Assembly: GCF_029338175.1 (NCBI RefSeq)
Contig: NZ_CP119862.1
Location: forward strand, 4,124,839-4,188,838
DNA: 64,000 nucleotides
Source of the DNA: Citrobacter enshiensis
GTDB lineage: Bacteria > Pseudomonadota > Gammaproteobacteria > Enterobacterales > Enterobacteriaceae
Reading direction: 5' to 3'
Positions 11,503 to 21,107 of the stretch are shown in pieces. The position numbers were made by a program, and so were the translations under genes. The notes beneath the pieces are model-generated. The model was given only the letters and a program-made list of their open reading frames with translations, was not told the DNA's origin and did no database searches. Numbering within the stretch: the stretch's first letter is position 1; each line of letters begins with the position of its first letter.

Positions 11503-13094
11503 TTAGTGCTCGCGGGTTTTGCGGAACCGAACGTCAGGGTAACGTTCCTGCGTCAGGTTCAGGTTAACCATGGTTGGGGCGATATAGGTGAGGTTATCAC
11601 CGCCATCCAGCGCCAGTTGGATTTCGTTTTTACGTTTGAACTCTTCGAATTTCTTCGCATCAGCGCATTCTACCCAGCGCGCTGTCGCCACGTTGACGGA
11701 CTCATAAATCGCCTCAACGTTGTACTCGCTTTTCAAACGGGACACGACCACATCAAACTGCAGCACACCCACCGCGCCCACAATCAGATCGTTGTTAGCG
11801 ATAGGACGGAACACCTGTACCGCGCCCTCCTCAGAGAGCTGCACCAGCCCTTTCAGCAGCTGCTTCTGCTTCAACGGATCTTTCAGGCGAATACGGCGGA
11901 ACAGTTCCGGCGCGAAGTTCGGAATACCGGTGAACTTCATCATTTCGCCCTGGGTAAAGGTGTCACCGATCTGGATGGTGCCGTGGTTATGCAGACCGAG
12001 GATATCACCCGGATACGCCTCTTCCACGTGCGAACGGTCACCGGCCATAAAGGTCAGCGCATCAGAAATCACCACGTCTTTACCAATGCGCACCTGGCGC
12101 ATCTTCATGCCTTTCTCGTACTTACCGGAAACGACGCGCATGAAAGCCACGCGGTCACGGTGTTTCGGGTCCATGTTGGCCTGAATTTTAAAGACGAAGC
12201 CGGTGAATTTCTCTTCTTCCGCTTCTACCACGCGCGTATCGGTTTTGCGCGGCATCGGCGCAGGCGCCCATTCCACCAAACCGTCGAGCATGTGATCTAC
12301 ACCGAAGTTACCCAGCGCGGTACCGAAGAAGACCGGGGTAATTTCACCCGCGAGGAACAGCTCCTGGTCAAATTCGTTAGAGGCGCCCTGCACCAGCTCC
12401 AGCTCATCGCGCAACTGCTGCGCCAAATCTTCACCGACGGCAGCGTCCAGTTCCGGGTTATTCAGACCTTTAACGATGCGCACTTCCTGGATAGTGTGAC
12501 CTTTACCGGTCTGGTACAGGTAAGTTTCGTCTTTATAAAGGTGGTAAACACCCTTAAACAGCTTACCGCAGCCAATCGGCCAGGTGATCGGTGCACAGCC
12601 GATTTTCAGCTCGTTTTCCACTTCATCCAGCAGCTCCATCGGATCTCGGATGTCACGGTCGAGTTTGTTCATAAAGGTGAGGATCGGCGTATCGCGCAGA
12701 CGGGTCACTTCCATCAGCTTACGGGTACGGTCTCCTACACCTTTCGCGGCGTCGATCACCATCAGGACAGCAGTCCACTGCCGTCAGCGTACGGTAGGTA
12801 TCTTCCGAGAAATCTTCGTGCCCCGGGGTATCCCAGCAGGTTCACCAGACAATCATGATACGGAAACTGCATCACAGAGGTGGTAATGGAGATACCACGC
12901 TGCTTTTCCATTTCCATCCAGTCAGATTTTGCATGCTGGTTAGAACCACGGCCTTTTACCGTACGGCAGTCTGGATCGCCTGTCCGAATAACAGCACCTT
13001 TTCGGTGATGGTAGTTTTACCGGCATCCGGGTGAGAAATAATGGCAAAAGTGCGGCGTTTGGCCACCTCTTGCAAAAAGGAGAGACAACGTCAT
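11503..13094 (-). CDS. prfC: peptide chain release factor 3 (N-terminal frameshifts)
   Basis: RF3 is the GTPase that recycles RF1/RF2 from the ribosome. The C-terminal 419 codons are clean (11503-12762; [36 protein letters not shown] carries the G4 NKLD motif). The start is the CAT at 13092-13094 (MTLSP). The P-loop (SHPDAGKTT) and G3 ([16 protein letters not shown]) are recoverable between 12780 and 13060 but split by several indels. Span is 1592 nt against 1590 for the 529-aa E. coli protein. Because single-base shifts balance almost to the exact length, they look like errors rather than decay. Confidence 0.94.
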
Positions 13095-13186
13095 AGTCCA
13101 AATCTTCTTAGGTAAGCACGGCTAAGGCCGCGCATGTTGAATACGAAAAATTGCGGCTATTTTACCCATCAACAGGGGGGAGGCAA

Positions 13187-13866
13187 TCAGTGTTTACACA
13201 GGAGCTGCTCCAGTTCGCTTAATGACGTCACCGTCCAGGTCGGTTCAATGCCCGCAGGCTGCTCACGACGATGCGCATTTAGCCAGCAGGTGGATAGCCC
13301 GGAATTGATACCACCCAGAATATCGGACTCCGCGGTATCGCCTACCATCAGCACACGGAACGATCAGGATTGCCCGCCTGCTCCAGCGCATAATCAAAAA
13401 TACGCGGGTCCGGTTTCGCCACGCCAACCTGCTCAGAGATAACCAGCAGATCAAAATAGTCGCGCAGCCCGGTACGCTCAAGGCGAATTTGCTGCAACGC
13501 GGTAAATCCATTGGTGATAATGCCAATTTTCGTTTTACCGCGAATGGCGTTGAGCAGAGAGACAGCCCCCGGTAACGGCGAGCAAATTTCCGCCATCGCA
13601 TTAATAAATGCGTCATTCAGCTGGCCCGACGGCACATTCAAACGTTCAGCCCAGTCCTGGAAACGTGCGTGTTGCAACTGTAATGAGCTAATCGCACCGT
13701 TTTGATAATCCACCCACAGAGGTTGATTGACGGCCTGGTAGTCCTGAAAATCTTCAGCGGTAAAGGTCACGCTATAGTCGAGAAACATCCGCTGTAAGCC
13801 GGTGAAGGAATCAAACGTAAACAGCGTTTCATCGGCATCAAAGAAAATCCAGTCCCACTTCATCAT
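13187..13866 (-). CDS. yjjG: pyrimidine 5'-nucleotidase YjjG (one frameshift)
   Basis: This HAD-superfamily house-cleaning phosphatase acts on dUMP/dTMP and non-canonical pyrimidine nucleotides. The nucleophile motif DADETLF is at the N-terminus ([19 protein letters not shown]). Motif II is GIITNG and motif III K of [20 protein letters not shown] missing or extra base near 13355-13365, after AGNPDRS, shifts the C-terminal 55 codons; the corrected end is LEQLLCKH with TGA at 13187. An alternative start codon lies one codon downstream at 13863. E. coli length is 225 aa. Confidence 0.93.
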
Positions 13867-13884
13867 TACACCTTGCCTCTTTTA

Positions 13885-14333
13885 TTACATACTTATAGGA
13901 AGTGCCATTATGACGGCGTCCTCACGCCCGTCCGCCAGTCGGATAATAGTTGCGGCGGATCGTTGCCTCGTTAAAGCCTAAGCTTTCATACAGCGCGATG
14001 GCGGCAACGTTAGAGGCGCGGACTTCCAGCCACAAACGTCAGAATGCCGCGTTTTTCCAGTTCATCGATGAGATGTTCCAGCAGTGCTCGTCCCAATCCC
14101 CGACGTTGAAAATCCGGGTCTACGGCAATATTAAACAGCGTCGCTTCATCCAGTACGACTTGCGTAATGGCAAAAGCCGCCAGCCTCCCGTCTACCGTCA
14201 ATTGATAGTTGAGGTAGCGCTCGCCCTGATTACTGGCAAAAGTGTGTTCGCTCCACGGAAACGCATGGGCGCGTTTTTCAATCTGAAAGGCTGCAGGGAG
14301 ATCAGTCGGATTGAGGGTAGAAATCGTGTTCAT
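13885..14333 (-). CDS. rimI: ribosomal protein S18 N-alpha-acetyltransferase RimI (C-terminal frameshifts)
   Basis: This GNAT acetyltransferase modifies the N-terminus of ribosomal protein S18. The start is the ATG at 14333 (MNTISTLNPTDLPAAFQIEKRAHAFPW), overlapping holD by 32 nt. The acetyl-CoA motif NIAVDPDFQRRGLGRALLEHLIDELEKRG is intact. After that an indel near 14035-14045 shifts the frame; the C-terminal RRNYYPT..DGREDA and ALPISM (TAA at 13885) are in other frames. Span is 449 nt against 447 for 148 aa. Confidence 0.92.
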
Positions 14334-14715
14334 ATGCGCAGATTTGTTGCCATAGTGCGGCGCGTGCCGTTGGGTTTGCCCGTAATTCATTAAACGCAGG
14401 AGTTGAGACCTGAGCGCCTTCCAGTAACAGCGGTTCTTCAGTGCCCAGCCGCCAGCTGTTGCAGCGACTCCCCTGCGGCAGCATCGTGACGCGGTCAGGC
14501 GTCAGTTGCAGTACCTGGTCCGGGCTGAGGGTCAGCGTGCGTAAAATATCGCTCATCAGCGGGTCGTTCAGCGCCGGTAAGTCCGCGGCAACCATGACCA
14601 GACGAACGTGCGCAGGAATTGAAATCGCGATCTCACCCTGCAGCGCACCAGGGCGACGCAGCGACCACTGCGTAATGCCCAATTGCTGTAACTGCCGGTC
14701 TCGTCGGGATGTCAT
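14302..14715 (-). CDS. holD: DNA polymerase III psi subunit HolD
   Basis: Psi bridges the clamp loader to chi and SSB. It is exactly 137 aa from the ATG at 14715 (MTSRRDRQLQQLGITQWSLRRPG) to the stop at 14302, as in E. coli, and intact. An in-frame upstream extension exists, but the family start is this ATG. The 3' end overlaps rimI by 32 nt, the same arrangement as in E. coli, so the two are translationally coupled. It is divergent from rsmC. Confidence 0.95.
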   Translation of the reverse strand: MTSRRDRQLQQLGITQWSLRRPGALQGEIAISIPAHVRLVMVAADLPALNDPLMSDILRTLTLSPDQVLQLTPDRVTMLPQGSRCNSWRLGTEEPLLLEGAQVSTPAFNELRANPTARAALWQQICAYEHDFYPQSD

Positions 14716-14816
14716 AGCGAAACGCTCCTGTCTGTCAGGGGCGCAAATATAGCAAATTCGTCGAAACTGCGCAACAAACAACTATATTCGCCGCCTGGAA
14801 CAATAGAGGAATTTTC

Positions 14817-15850
14817 ATGTCTGCTTTTACCCCGGCAAGTGAAGTCTTGCTGCGTCACAGTGATGATTTCGAACAAAGCCGTATTCTGTTTGCCGGAGAT
14901 TTGCAGGACGATCTGCCTGCCCGCTTCGAAAGTGCCGCCAGCCGCGTGCATACTCAGCAGTTTCACCACTGGCAGGTACTCAGCCGCCAGATGGGCGATC
15001 AGGCGCGTTATAGCCTGGTGGCGGAAGCCAGCGATGTCGCCGACAGCGACACATTCATCTACTACTGGCCGAAGAACAAGCCGGAAGCGCAGTTTCAGTT
15101 GATGAACATATTGTCACTGCTGCCTGTCGGCACGGACATTTTCGTGGTGGGTGAAAACCGTAGCGGTGTTCGCAGCGCAGAGCAGATGCTGGCCGAATAC
15201 GCGCCGTTGAATAAAGTCGATAGCGCGCGCCGCTGCGGCCTGTACCACGGTCGTCTGGAAAAACAGCCGGTCTTTAATGCCGACGCATTCTGGGGTGAAT
15301 ATACTTGCGAAGGGCTTACCATTAAAACCCTGCCAGGCGTGTTTAGCCGTGACGGCCTGGATGTCGGCAGTCAGCTTTTGCTCTCAACGCTGACGCCACA
15401 CACCAAAGGCAAAGTTTTGGATGTTGGCTGCGGCGCAGGCGTGCTGTCTGTCGCATTAGCGACCCACTCCCCGAAAGTGCGTCTGACCCTGTGCGATGTT
15501 TCCGCGCCTGCGGTTGAAGCCAGCCGGGCAACGCTTGCGGCGAACGGCATTGAAGGTGACGTATTCGCCAGCAATGTGTTCTCGGAAGTAACGGGGCGTT
15601 TTGACATGATCATCTCCAACCCGCCTTTCCATGATGGTGTACAGACCAGTCTTGACGCTGGCACAAACGTTATTCGCGGCGCCGTTCGTCATTTGAACAG
15701 CGGTGGAGAGCTGCGGATTGTCGCCAACGCCTTCCTGCCGTATCCGGAAAGTGCTGGATGAGATGTTTGGCTTCCACGAAGTCCATCGCACAAACCGGCC
15801 GCTTTAAGGTGTACCGCACGGTGATGACCGTTCAGGCGAAGAAAGCCTAA
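14817..15850 (+). CDS. rsmC: 16S rRNA m2G1207 methyltransferase RsmC (C-terminal frameshifts)
   Basis: RsmC methylates G1207 of 16S rRNA in the 30S subunit. It has duplicated methyltransferase-like domains; the C-terminal one carries SAM motif [17 protein letters not shown] (about residue 200) and catalytic [10 protein letters not shown]. The frame is clean from the ATG at 14817 to about 15750, then two extra bases shift it: [21 protein letters not shown] continues in other frames to AKKA, TAA at 15848-15850. Span is 1034 nt against 1032 for about 343 aa. Confidence 0.95.
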
Positions 15851-15865
15851 TTTCGTCAATGTGAA

Positions 15866-15899
15866 GACCGGATACGATGCTTGCGCCTTGCATCCGGTC
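15866..15899. repeat. REP element after rsmC
   Basis: Arms GACCGGAT and ATCCGGTC surround a T/G/C-rich loop, 16 bp past the rsmC stop. Confidence 0.7.
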
Positions 15900-15952
15900 G
15901 CCACAAGCCAGGCCATTTTTACAGCAATCAATTCATCCCACGCAATTAACTA

Positions 15953-15980
15953 TTGACGAACAGCTGAAAACCACTAGAAT
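15953..15980 (+). promoter_or_regulatory. promoter of the tRNA-Leu operon
   Basis: TTGACG (15953-15958) and TAGAAT (15975-15980) are separated by 16 bp and followed by a GC-rich GCGCCTCC discriminator. This is the pattern of a strong stringently controlled stable-RNA promoter. Confidence 0.8.
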
Positions 15981-16022
15981 GCGCCTCCGTGGTAGTGATT
16001 CTTTTTTAAGAATCGATGGTAT

Positions 16023-16109
16023 GCGAAGGTGGCGGAATTGGTAGACGCGCTAGCTTCAGGTGTTAGTGTCCTTACGGACGTGGGGGTTCAAGTCCCCCCC
16101 CTCGCACCA
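16023..16109 (+). tRNA. leuQ: tRNA-Leu(CAG), first copy
   Basis: An 87-nt class II tRNA with encoded CCA: 5' GCGAAGG acceptor, GGTAGAC D-loop, TTCAGGT anticodon region (CAG), long variable arm GTCC/GGAC, GGGGGTTCAAGTCCCCC T arm. It is the first of three tandem copies, as in the E. coli leuQPV operon; assigning Q, P or V is by position only. Confidence 0.95.
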
Positions 16110-16137
16110 TAAACCACGTTGATATTGCTCGCACTGG

Positions 16138-16224
16138 GCGAAGGTGGCGGAATTGGTAGACGCGCTAGCTTCAGGTGTTAGTGTTCTTACGGACGTGGGG
16201 GTTCAAGTCCCCCCCCTCGCACCA
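16138..16224 (+). tRNA. leuP: tRNA-Leu(CAG), second copy
   Basis: 87 nt, identical to the first copy except for one C-to-T change in the variable arm (GTTC..GGAC), which still pairs through a G-U wobble. Confidence 0.95.
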
Positions 16225-16255
16225 ACGAGGCGATATCAAAAAGTAAGATGACTGT

Positions 16256-16343
16256 GCGAAGGTGGCGGAATTGGTAGACGCGCTAGCTTCAGGTGTTAGT
16301 GTCCTTACGGACGTGGGGGTTCAAGTCCCCCCCCCTCGCACCA
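16256..16343 (+). tRNA. leuV: tRNA-Leu(CAG), third copy
   Basis: It matches the first copy but has nine Cs instead of eight in the T-arm/acceptor run, making it 88 nt. The extra C is probably a homopolymer sequencing error. Confidence 0.93.
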
Positions 16344-16382
16344 ATTATCTTATTTCCCACGCTGTTTTCCTCTATCTGTGTT

Positions 16383-16619
16383 TTATCCCTGATTCGCGTT
16401 GATTACCACCAGCATAATACCGCTCACCAGCGCCACACATGATGGCAGCAAAACAAAGTGTCGTAACTGCTTGTGATATAACATCAATGAAGTCAGTAGC
16501 AATCCTGACACTATCATCGCTTTCCATGCTTCGACAGACAGATCGGTAAACGCCAGTCCGGTAATCATCATTCCCGGCAACAATATCCCCCATCCACTGC
16601 CCAGCGCACGTTGCAACAT
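16383..16619 (-). CDS. yjjZ: YjjZ, DUF1435 membrane protein
   Basis: This 78-aa hydrophobic protein (MLQRALGSGWGILLPGMMITGLAFTDL to GIMLVVINANQG) has about three membrane segments. I chose the internal ATG at 16619 because it matches the E. coli YjjZ N-terminus; the longer in-frame ORF adds an unrelated low-complexity leader spanning a Fur-box-like sequence. Function is unknown. The upstream Fur-like site suggests iron regulation. Confidence 0.85.
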   Translation of the reverse strand: MLQRALGSGWGILLPGMMITGLAFTDLSVEAWKAMIVSGLLLTSLMLYHKQLRHFVLLPSCVALVSGIMLVVINANQG

Positions 16620-16637
16620 GGTTTTACCTCTGACACC

Positions 16638-16656
16638 AATAATGATAATCAATATC
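16638..16656. promoter_or_regulatory. Fur box upstream of yjjZ
   Basis: AATAATGATAATCAATATC matches the 19-bp Fur consensus GATAATGATAATCATTATC at 17 positions. It begins 19 bp upstream of the yjjZ ATG. Confidence 0.8.
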
Positions 16657-16875
16657 ATATGATATAATTTCTCATCTGTCAGCATGCCGCATTCGTCGCA
16701 TCCATGAGTTTTACTTAACGATAGATGACATATTTTGGGCAAGGTGATAAATTGCTCGCTAGTTAACTTACAAACATCATAAAACGTATACCTATGTGAG
16801 TTTCTTCCTCGCACGTTATTTTTCACTTTAGCAACCCACTCAACGTATCCTGCAGATTAATAACGATATTCAGAT

Positions 16876-17945
16876 ATGACAGCACAATCCTGGCGATCAC
16901 TTGCGCACCAAGAAATATCAATTTTCACTCCGCCTGTTTCTGTTTCTTAACGCTGCATCGGCACTGTTTGCATTAGCATTTCCTCTTTTTGAGGTCAGCA
17001 CACTTCCCGCCCCTGCGATTTTTATCGTTGCCGCAAGCACGCTGTTATTGGTCTGGCATGGAAAATACGCCGATAAAAAAATCAGTCTTCCAGTCGTATC
17101 CCTGATATTTGGCATACTGTGGGGCGAGCCATATTGCAATGAAATACAGTATGTTAGGTCATAGTGATGACTCTTTTTTAATGATTTCCCTGCTAAGCGT
17201 GTTATTTATTGGCTCCATTGCTTTTGCTAACAACATCATCGCGTTTACGCTTCACTCGTTACCTTCGGTATTTGTCTGCTTATGGCTTAATGGCCATGAG
17301 CACGGAATACGGATCCTCTATTTAATGGCCTTGCCGATGGCAGGTATTGCCATCCAGAATGTGATCCAAAAGCGCTATGACCGCTTTGCCCAACAGCTGA
17401 TGTACAAATTGCTGGAAGAGAGGGAGACACTGAACGGTCTGAGCATGCTGGGAGTCCGTTGACCGGTTTGTACAATCGTCGCGGTCTGCAAAATAAGCTG
17501 GAATACCCTGCTAGCCCTGGACACCCACGGGCACTACGTCTTACTTCTCGATATCGACCACTTCAAAGCCTACAACGATCATTACGGGCATATGATGGGC
17601 GATCAGGCGCTGATTCGCGTCTCTGCGGCTATTCGTGACGCCGTCCGTTCACGGGATATTGTCACCCGTTTTGGCGGCGAAGAATTCATGGTTCTGCTGA
17701 CTGCAGCGGATCAACAACAGGCGCGAGTCACCGCCGAACAGATTCGCCAAAAAGTCTACGATCTCGAGATCCCGCATATGTTTAATGAGAGTACCGCGAC
17801 AAATGTCACCATCAGCATCGGCATTGCGCCATTGGTCGATCAGGACATTGATGGCGCGATCTCCAGAGCCGATAAAGCGCTGTATGAGGCGAAAAACCAG
17901 GGGCGAAATAACACGCTGGTCTTCGATGAGCTCCCCCTCCCCTGA
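16876..17945 (+). CDS. membrane-bound diguanylate cyclase (frameshifted)
   Basis: The N-terminal half is hydrophobic with roughly six membrane segments (SLRLFLFLNAASALFALAFPLF, MISLLSVLFIGSIAFANNII and others), followed by a cytoplasmic GGDEF domain. The active-site loop is RFGGEEF, and an RSRD product-inhibition (I-site) RxxD lies five residues before it, so the cyclase should be active and feedback-inhibited by c-di-GMP. The start is taken at the ATG at 16876 (MTAQSWRSLAHQ), with an indel near 16908; further frame changes lie near 17130-17150, 17460 and 17505. No EAL domain. Its position between yjjZ and fhuF matches the Salmonella STM4551 cyclase as I recall it. E. coli K-12 lacks it here. 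Confidence 0.85.
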
Positions 17946-18011
17946 TGGTTTAATCGTGCTACGCCGCAGAGGATAGCGACAAAGCACTTGCCATCGTTTC
18001 GCTCTATCGCT

Positions 18012-18030
18012 AGGATTGGTAATCATTATC
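18012..18030. promoter_or_regulatory. Fur box upstream of fhuF
   Basis: AGGATTGGTAATCATTATC matches 14 of 19 positions of the Fur consensus, with a perfect TAATCATTATC half. It lies 28 bp before the fhuF ATG. fhuF is a known Fur-repressed gene in E. coli. Confidence 0.75.
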
Positions 18031-18058
18031 ATTTAGATTACTATCCAGATATAGCGCT

Positions 18059-18848
18059 ATGGCCTATCGTTCTGCTCCCATTATTGAAGATGTCATCTGG
18101 CAAGCTCATCTCCCGTCAGGGGAGCCAACGCTTGCCGATGCTGTGCGTGAAACCATCGCGCAGACCCGCGAGCATCTACTGGATTTTATTCGTCTTGATG
18201 AACCCGCCCCGCAAGGCGTCATGACGCTGGCCCAGTGGTCCAGTCCCAGCGCTCTGAGCTCGTTGCTGGCGATTTATTCGGATCATATCTATCGCAATCA
18301 ACCCGACACAGCCACGCGAAAATAAACCGCTGATATCTCTGTGGGCGCAATGGTATATCGGACTGATGGTTCCCCCGCTGATGCTGGCCCTGCTCACTCA
18401 GGAAAAAGCCATTGATGTTTCTCCTGAATATGTCAGCGTTGAGTTTCATGAAACGGGACGGGCAGCCTGTTTCTGGATTGACGTGCACCAGGATCACCGG
18501 GCGACGTTACACTCTCCCCAGCAACGGATGGAAACGCTGATTCTCCGGGCATTAATGCCCATCGTTCAGGCACTGGAAGCCACGGGAGAGATTAATAGCA
18601 AACTCATCTGGGGCAACACCGGGTATTTGATCCACTGGTATCTGACAGAAATGAAACCGTTACTGGGAGAAGAGTTGTGGGCGACGCTGCGCCAGACCTG
18701 CTTTTTCGAGAAAACTCTGTCTGGCGGCGAAGATAATCCTCTGTGGCGAACTGTCGTTCCCCGCGAAGGGCTTTTGGTACGCAGAACCTGCTGTCAGCGC
18801 TATCGCCTTCCTGATGTTCAACAGTGTGGCGACTGTACGTTAAAATAA
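18059..18848 (+). CDS. fhuF: ferric-siderophore reductase FhuF (one frameshift)
   Basis: FhuF is a 2Fe-2S protein that reduces hydroxamate-bound ferric iron in the cytoplasm. It starts at the ATG at 18059 (MAYRSAPIIEDVIWQAHL). The unusual iron-sulfur ligand set is visible at the C-terminus as RRTCCQRYRLPDVQQCGDC (C-C-x10-C-x2-C). One extra base near 18310-18320 shifts from the first frame (to DTATRK) to the second (ISLWAQWYIGLMVPPLMLALL). Corrected length is 262 aa, as in E. coli. Confidence 0.95.
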
Positions 18849-18875
18849 GCAAGGAGCTATCGCCCCTTGCTTTTT
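18847..18875. terminator. bidirectional terminator between fhuF and the PTS gene
   Basis: The AAGCAAGG/CCTTGCTT inverted repeat is followed by TTTTTC on the plus strand and begins at the fhuF stop codon. The minus-strand gene ends at 18880, so it may serve both. Confidence 0.8.
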
Positions 18876-18879
18876 CTCT

Positions 18880-20225
18880 TTATGCAACCTGCTGGCTTTC
18901 CTCTTCCGTACGCTGAGCTTCTTCAGCTTCCTGCGCCAGCAACTGTTTCTCGTACACCTTGAAGAACGGGAAATAAATAATGGCGGACACCAACGCCAGC
19001 ACCACCACCAACACAGCAGCACGATAATCCCAGCCTAACGCCCATGCGGCCCCTACCGGCGCTGGCGCGGTCCAGGGAACAACGGAAATCACGCGCCCAA
19101 TCAAGTCGAGTTTCATTGCCGCCCAGGCCAATATCGCGTTAACCATCGGCGCGAGCAGGAACGGAATAAAAAAGACCGGGTTCATGACAATCGGCGTACC
19201 GAAAATAACAGGCTCGTTAATATTGAAAATACTGGGAACCACACTCAAACGACCAATGGATCGCAGGTGGACAGAACGGCTACGCAGATAGCAAATCACC
19301 AGCCCCATTGTCGCACCGGACCCGCCCACAACAATAAAGAACGTCCAGAACGCTTCCATGAAGATGTGCGGCAGCGGTGCGCCCTGCGCCAACGCGGTCT
19401 GGTTCATCCCAAGATTGGTCAGCCAGAACATTTGTAGCATCCCGGAGACAATCGCGGCGCCGTGTATCCCCGCAAACCACAACAGATGGCCAATTAATAC
19501 CGCGAGCAAAATCGCTGGCAGAGAATCAGCCGCAGAAACCAATGGCTTAAAGATCGCCATGATGGCTTGTGGGATCAGCATATCGAACTGCCCCTGGATC
19601 AGCAGACTCAGAGGGTACAGCGTGAGGACAACAACCAATACCGGAATCAGCAGATCAAAAGAGTTTTTGATCATCGGAGGAACCTGATCCGGCAGGCGAA
19701 TACCAATATTGTGCGCTTTCAGGAAACGCATCATTTCGACGCAGTAAATCGCCACCAGAATCGCGGTAAAAATACCAGTGCCTCCGAGGCTGTCAGTCGG
19801 CAGGGGGCCTTTCGTTTTCGGGGCAGCAATCAGTAAAAACGCCATGATCGAAAGCATTGCGCACATAAATGGATCTAACTGATGCGACTTAACGTAGTGT
19901 TTCCCCAAGTTATATGCGATGGCCGCGCAAATATAGATGGACATGATCCCCATCGTCATATCAAACGGCGTGAGTATCTGACCTTCAAACTGTTTTGCCA
20001 TATCCAGCCACGCACGGGCAAAACCCCAGGTGGTATCCGAAGAAAGGGGAGGATAGGCAAACACCAGCAGGAACGATTCCGACAATCATAAACGGCATCG
20101 CCGAGATAAACCCATCGCGGATCGCCATCACGTGGCGCTGTGAGGATATACGCCCGGCAACGGGGCTAACGTAGTTTTCAACAAACCGAAAAATCACATT
20201 AAACACAGGCATGGTTGGTAGACAT
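18880..20225 (-). CDS. PTS lactose/cellobiose-family IIC permease (one or two frameshifts near the N-terminus)
   Basis: This is the membrane channel component of a sugar phosphotransferase system, of the ChbC/CelB type. The conserved substrate-site segments GIHGAAIVSGML, GGSGATMGLVI and FNINEPVIFGTPIVMNPVFFIPF are clear, as are about ten membrane spans. The 18880-20085 frame is clean; the N-terminal ENYVSPVAGRISSQRHVMAIRDGFISAMPFMIVG is in another frame from 20212. The start is probably the ATG at 20225 after GGAG (MSTN..). It ends in a Glu-rich tail (EAEEAQRTEEESQQVA). No IIA or IIB gene is nearby, so it must borrow partners. The sugar is unknown. Confidence 0.87.
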
Positions 20226-20426
20226 ATCCGTTCTCCAGTCTGTCAAAACAACGTAGACATGCAGGCAGCAGCAACACCGCCACGTAAGAATCCATTACCA
20301 CTTTTCGCAACCGGTGCCGGAATAAGGACCCGCGATACAGCGTAGAGAATCAAGTTTCATAGATGGCTCTTATTATGTGATACAGAGGAAGTGACAATTT
20401 TAGTATTAATCTCTCCCTCCCGTACC

Positions 20427-20451
20427 GCAACCGGTTACTGTAACCGGTTTC
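20427..20451. promoter_or_regulatory. tandem LacI/GalR-type operator
   Basis: Two AACCGGTT cores lie 13 bp apart, forming a 21-bp perfect palindrome (arms AACCGGTTAC and GTAACCGGTT, central T, 20429-20449). A central CG step is typical of LacI-family sites. A related AACCGGTG lies at 20309. The site falls between the minus-strand PTS gene and the plus-strand YbaK gene. No LacI-family gene is in the window. Confidence 0.65.
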
Positions 20452-20595
20452 TGTGATTGTGAAGACGATCTAATATTTGAGCATGTTACTGGTTTGTTAC
20501 ATTAAAATATTTACAGCGATACTTTCCTTATGACAAATTACGCCACGCAGTTTTCCGAAGAACAGGGGCTGCTTACACCGCGTCAGGAGGAATGA

Positions 20596-21054
20596 ATGAG
20601 TCTGCAATCTGTACGGCAATTTCTGGCCGAATATGCCCCGGATATTGAAATTATCGAATTAGATCAGAGTACAGCAACGGTTGAACTGGCTGCGAAAGCC
20701 CATAATGTGGAACTGGGACAAATTGCAAAAACACTTTCACTCAAAGTGAAAGACAACATTATTTTGGTTGTCGCCAAAGGTGATGTCCGCCTGGACAATA
20801 AGAAGCTCAAAGAAACATTTGGGGCGAAAGCGCGTATGCTCAGTTTTGATGAAGTGGTGAGTGCAACAGGTCATCCGCCAGGCGGCGTCTGCCCTTTTGG
20901 TCTGGAAACGCCTCTGCCAGTCTATTGTGATGTCTCCCTCAGGCATTACACGGAGGTATTGCCTGCTGCTGGCGCAACGAATAGTGCAATAAGAATCGCA
21001 CCTGAAAGAATGGCCGAACTGACTTCAGCGACCTGGATTGATGTCTGCCAGTGA
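20596..21054 (+). CDS. YbaK/EbsC-family aminoacyl-tRNA deacylase-like protein
   Basis: An intact 152-aa single-domain protein of the YbaK/ProX editing family. The family lysine and surrounding elements are visible in GQIAKTLSLKVKDNIILVVAKGDVRLDNKKLKETFG, with ATGHPPGGVCPFGL as the conserved glycine-rich substrate loop. Such proteins hydrolyse misacylated tRNAs (Cys-tRNAPro, Ala-tRNAPro and others); which one here cannot be told. The start is the ATG at 20596 after AGGAGGA. It is divergent from the PTS IIC gene, sharing its regulatory region. Confidence 0.87.
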   Translation: MSLQSVRQFLAEYAPDIEIIELDQSTATVELAAKAHNVELGQIAKTLSLKVKDNIILVVAKGDVRLDNKKLKETFGAKARMLSFDEVVSATGHPPGGVCPFGLETPLPVYCDVSLRHYTEVLPAAGATNSAIRIAPERMAELTSATWIDVCQ

Positions 21055-21107
21055 TCTGCCGTTAGGTCTGAAGAGTGCGCCTTGTTCGCTCTTTCGGGTA
21101 CGCCGCA

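Noticed and set aside
11506-12858. 450-codon plus-strand ORF
   Set aside because: It is the antisense shadow of prfC, which carries the RF3 protein sequence on the opposite strand.
16620-16826. Longer YjjZ protein starting at 16826
   Set aside because: The extra 69 codons cover the Fur box and have no similarity to the family; the ATG at 16619 gives the expected 78 aa.
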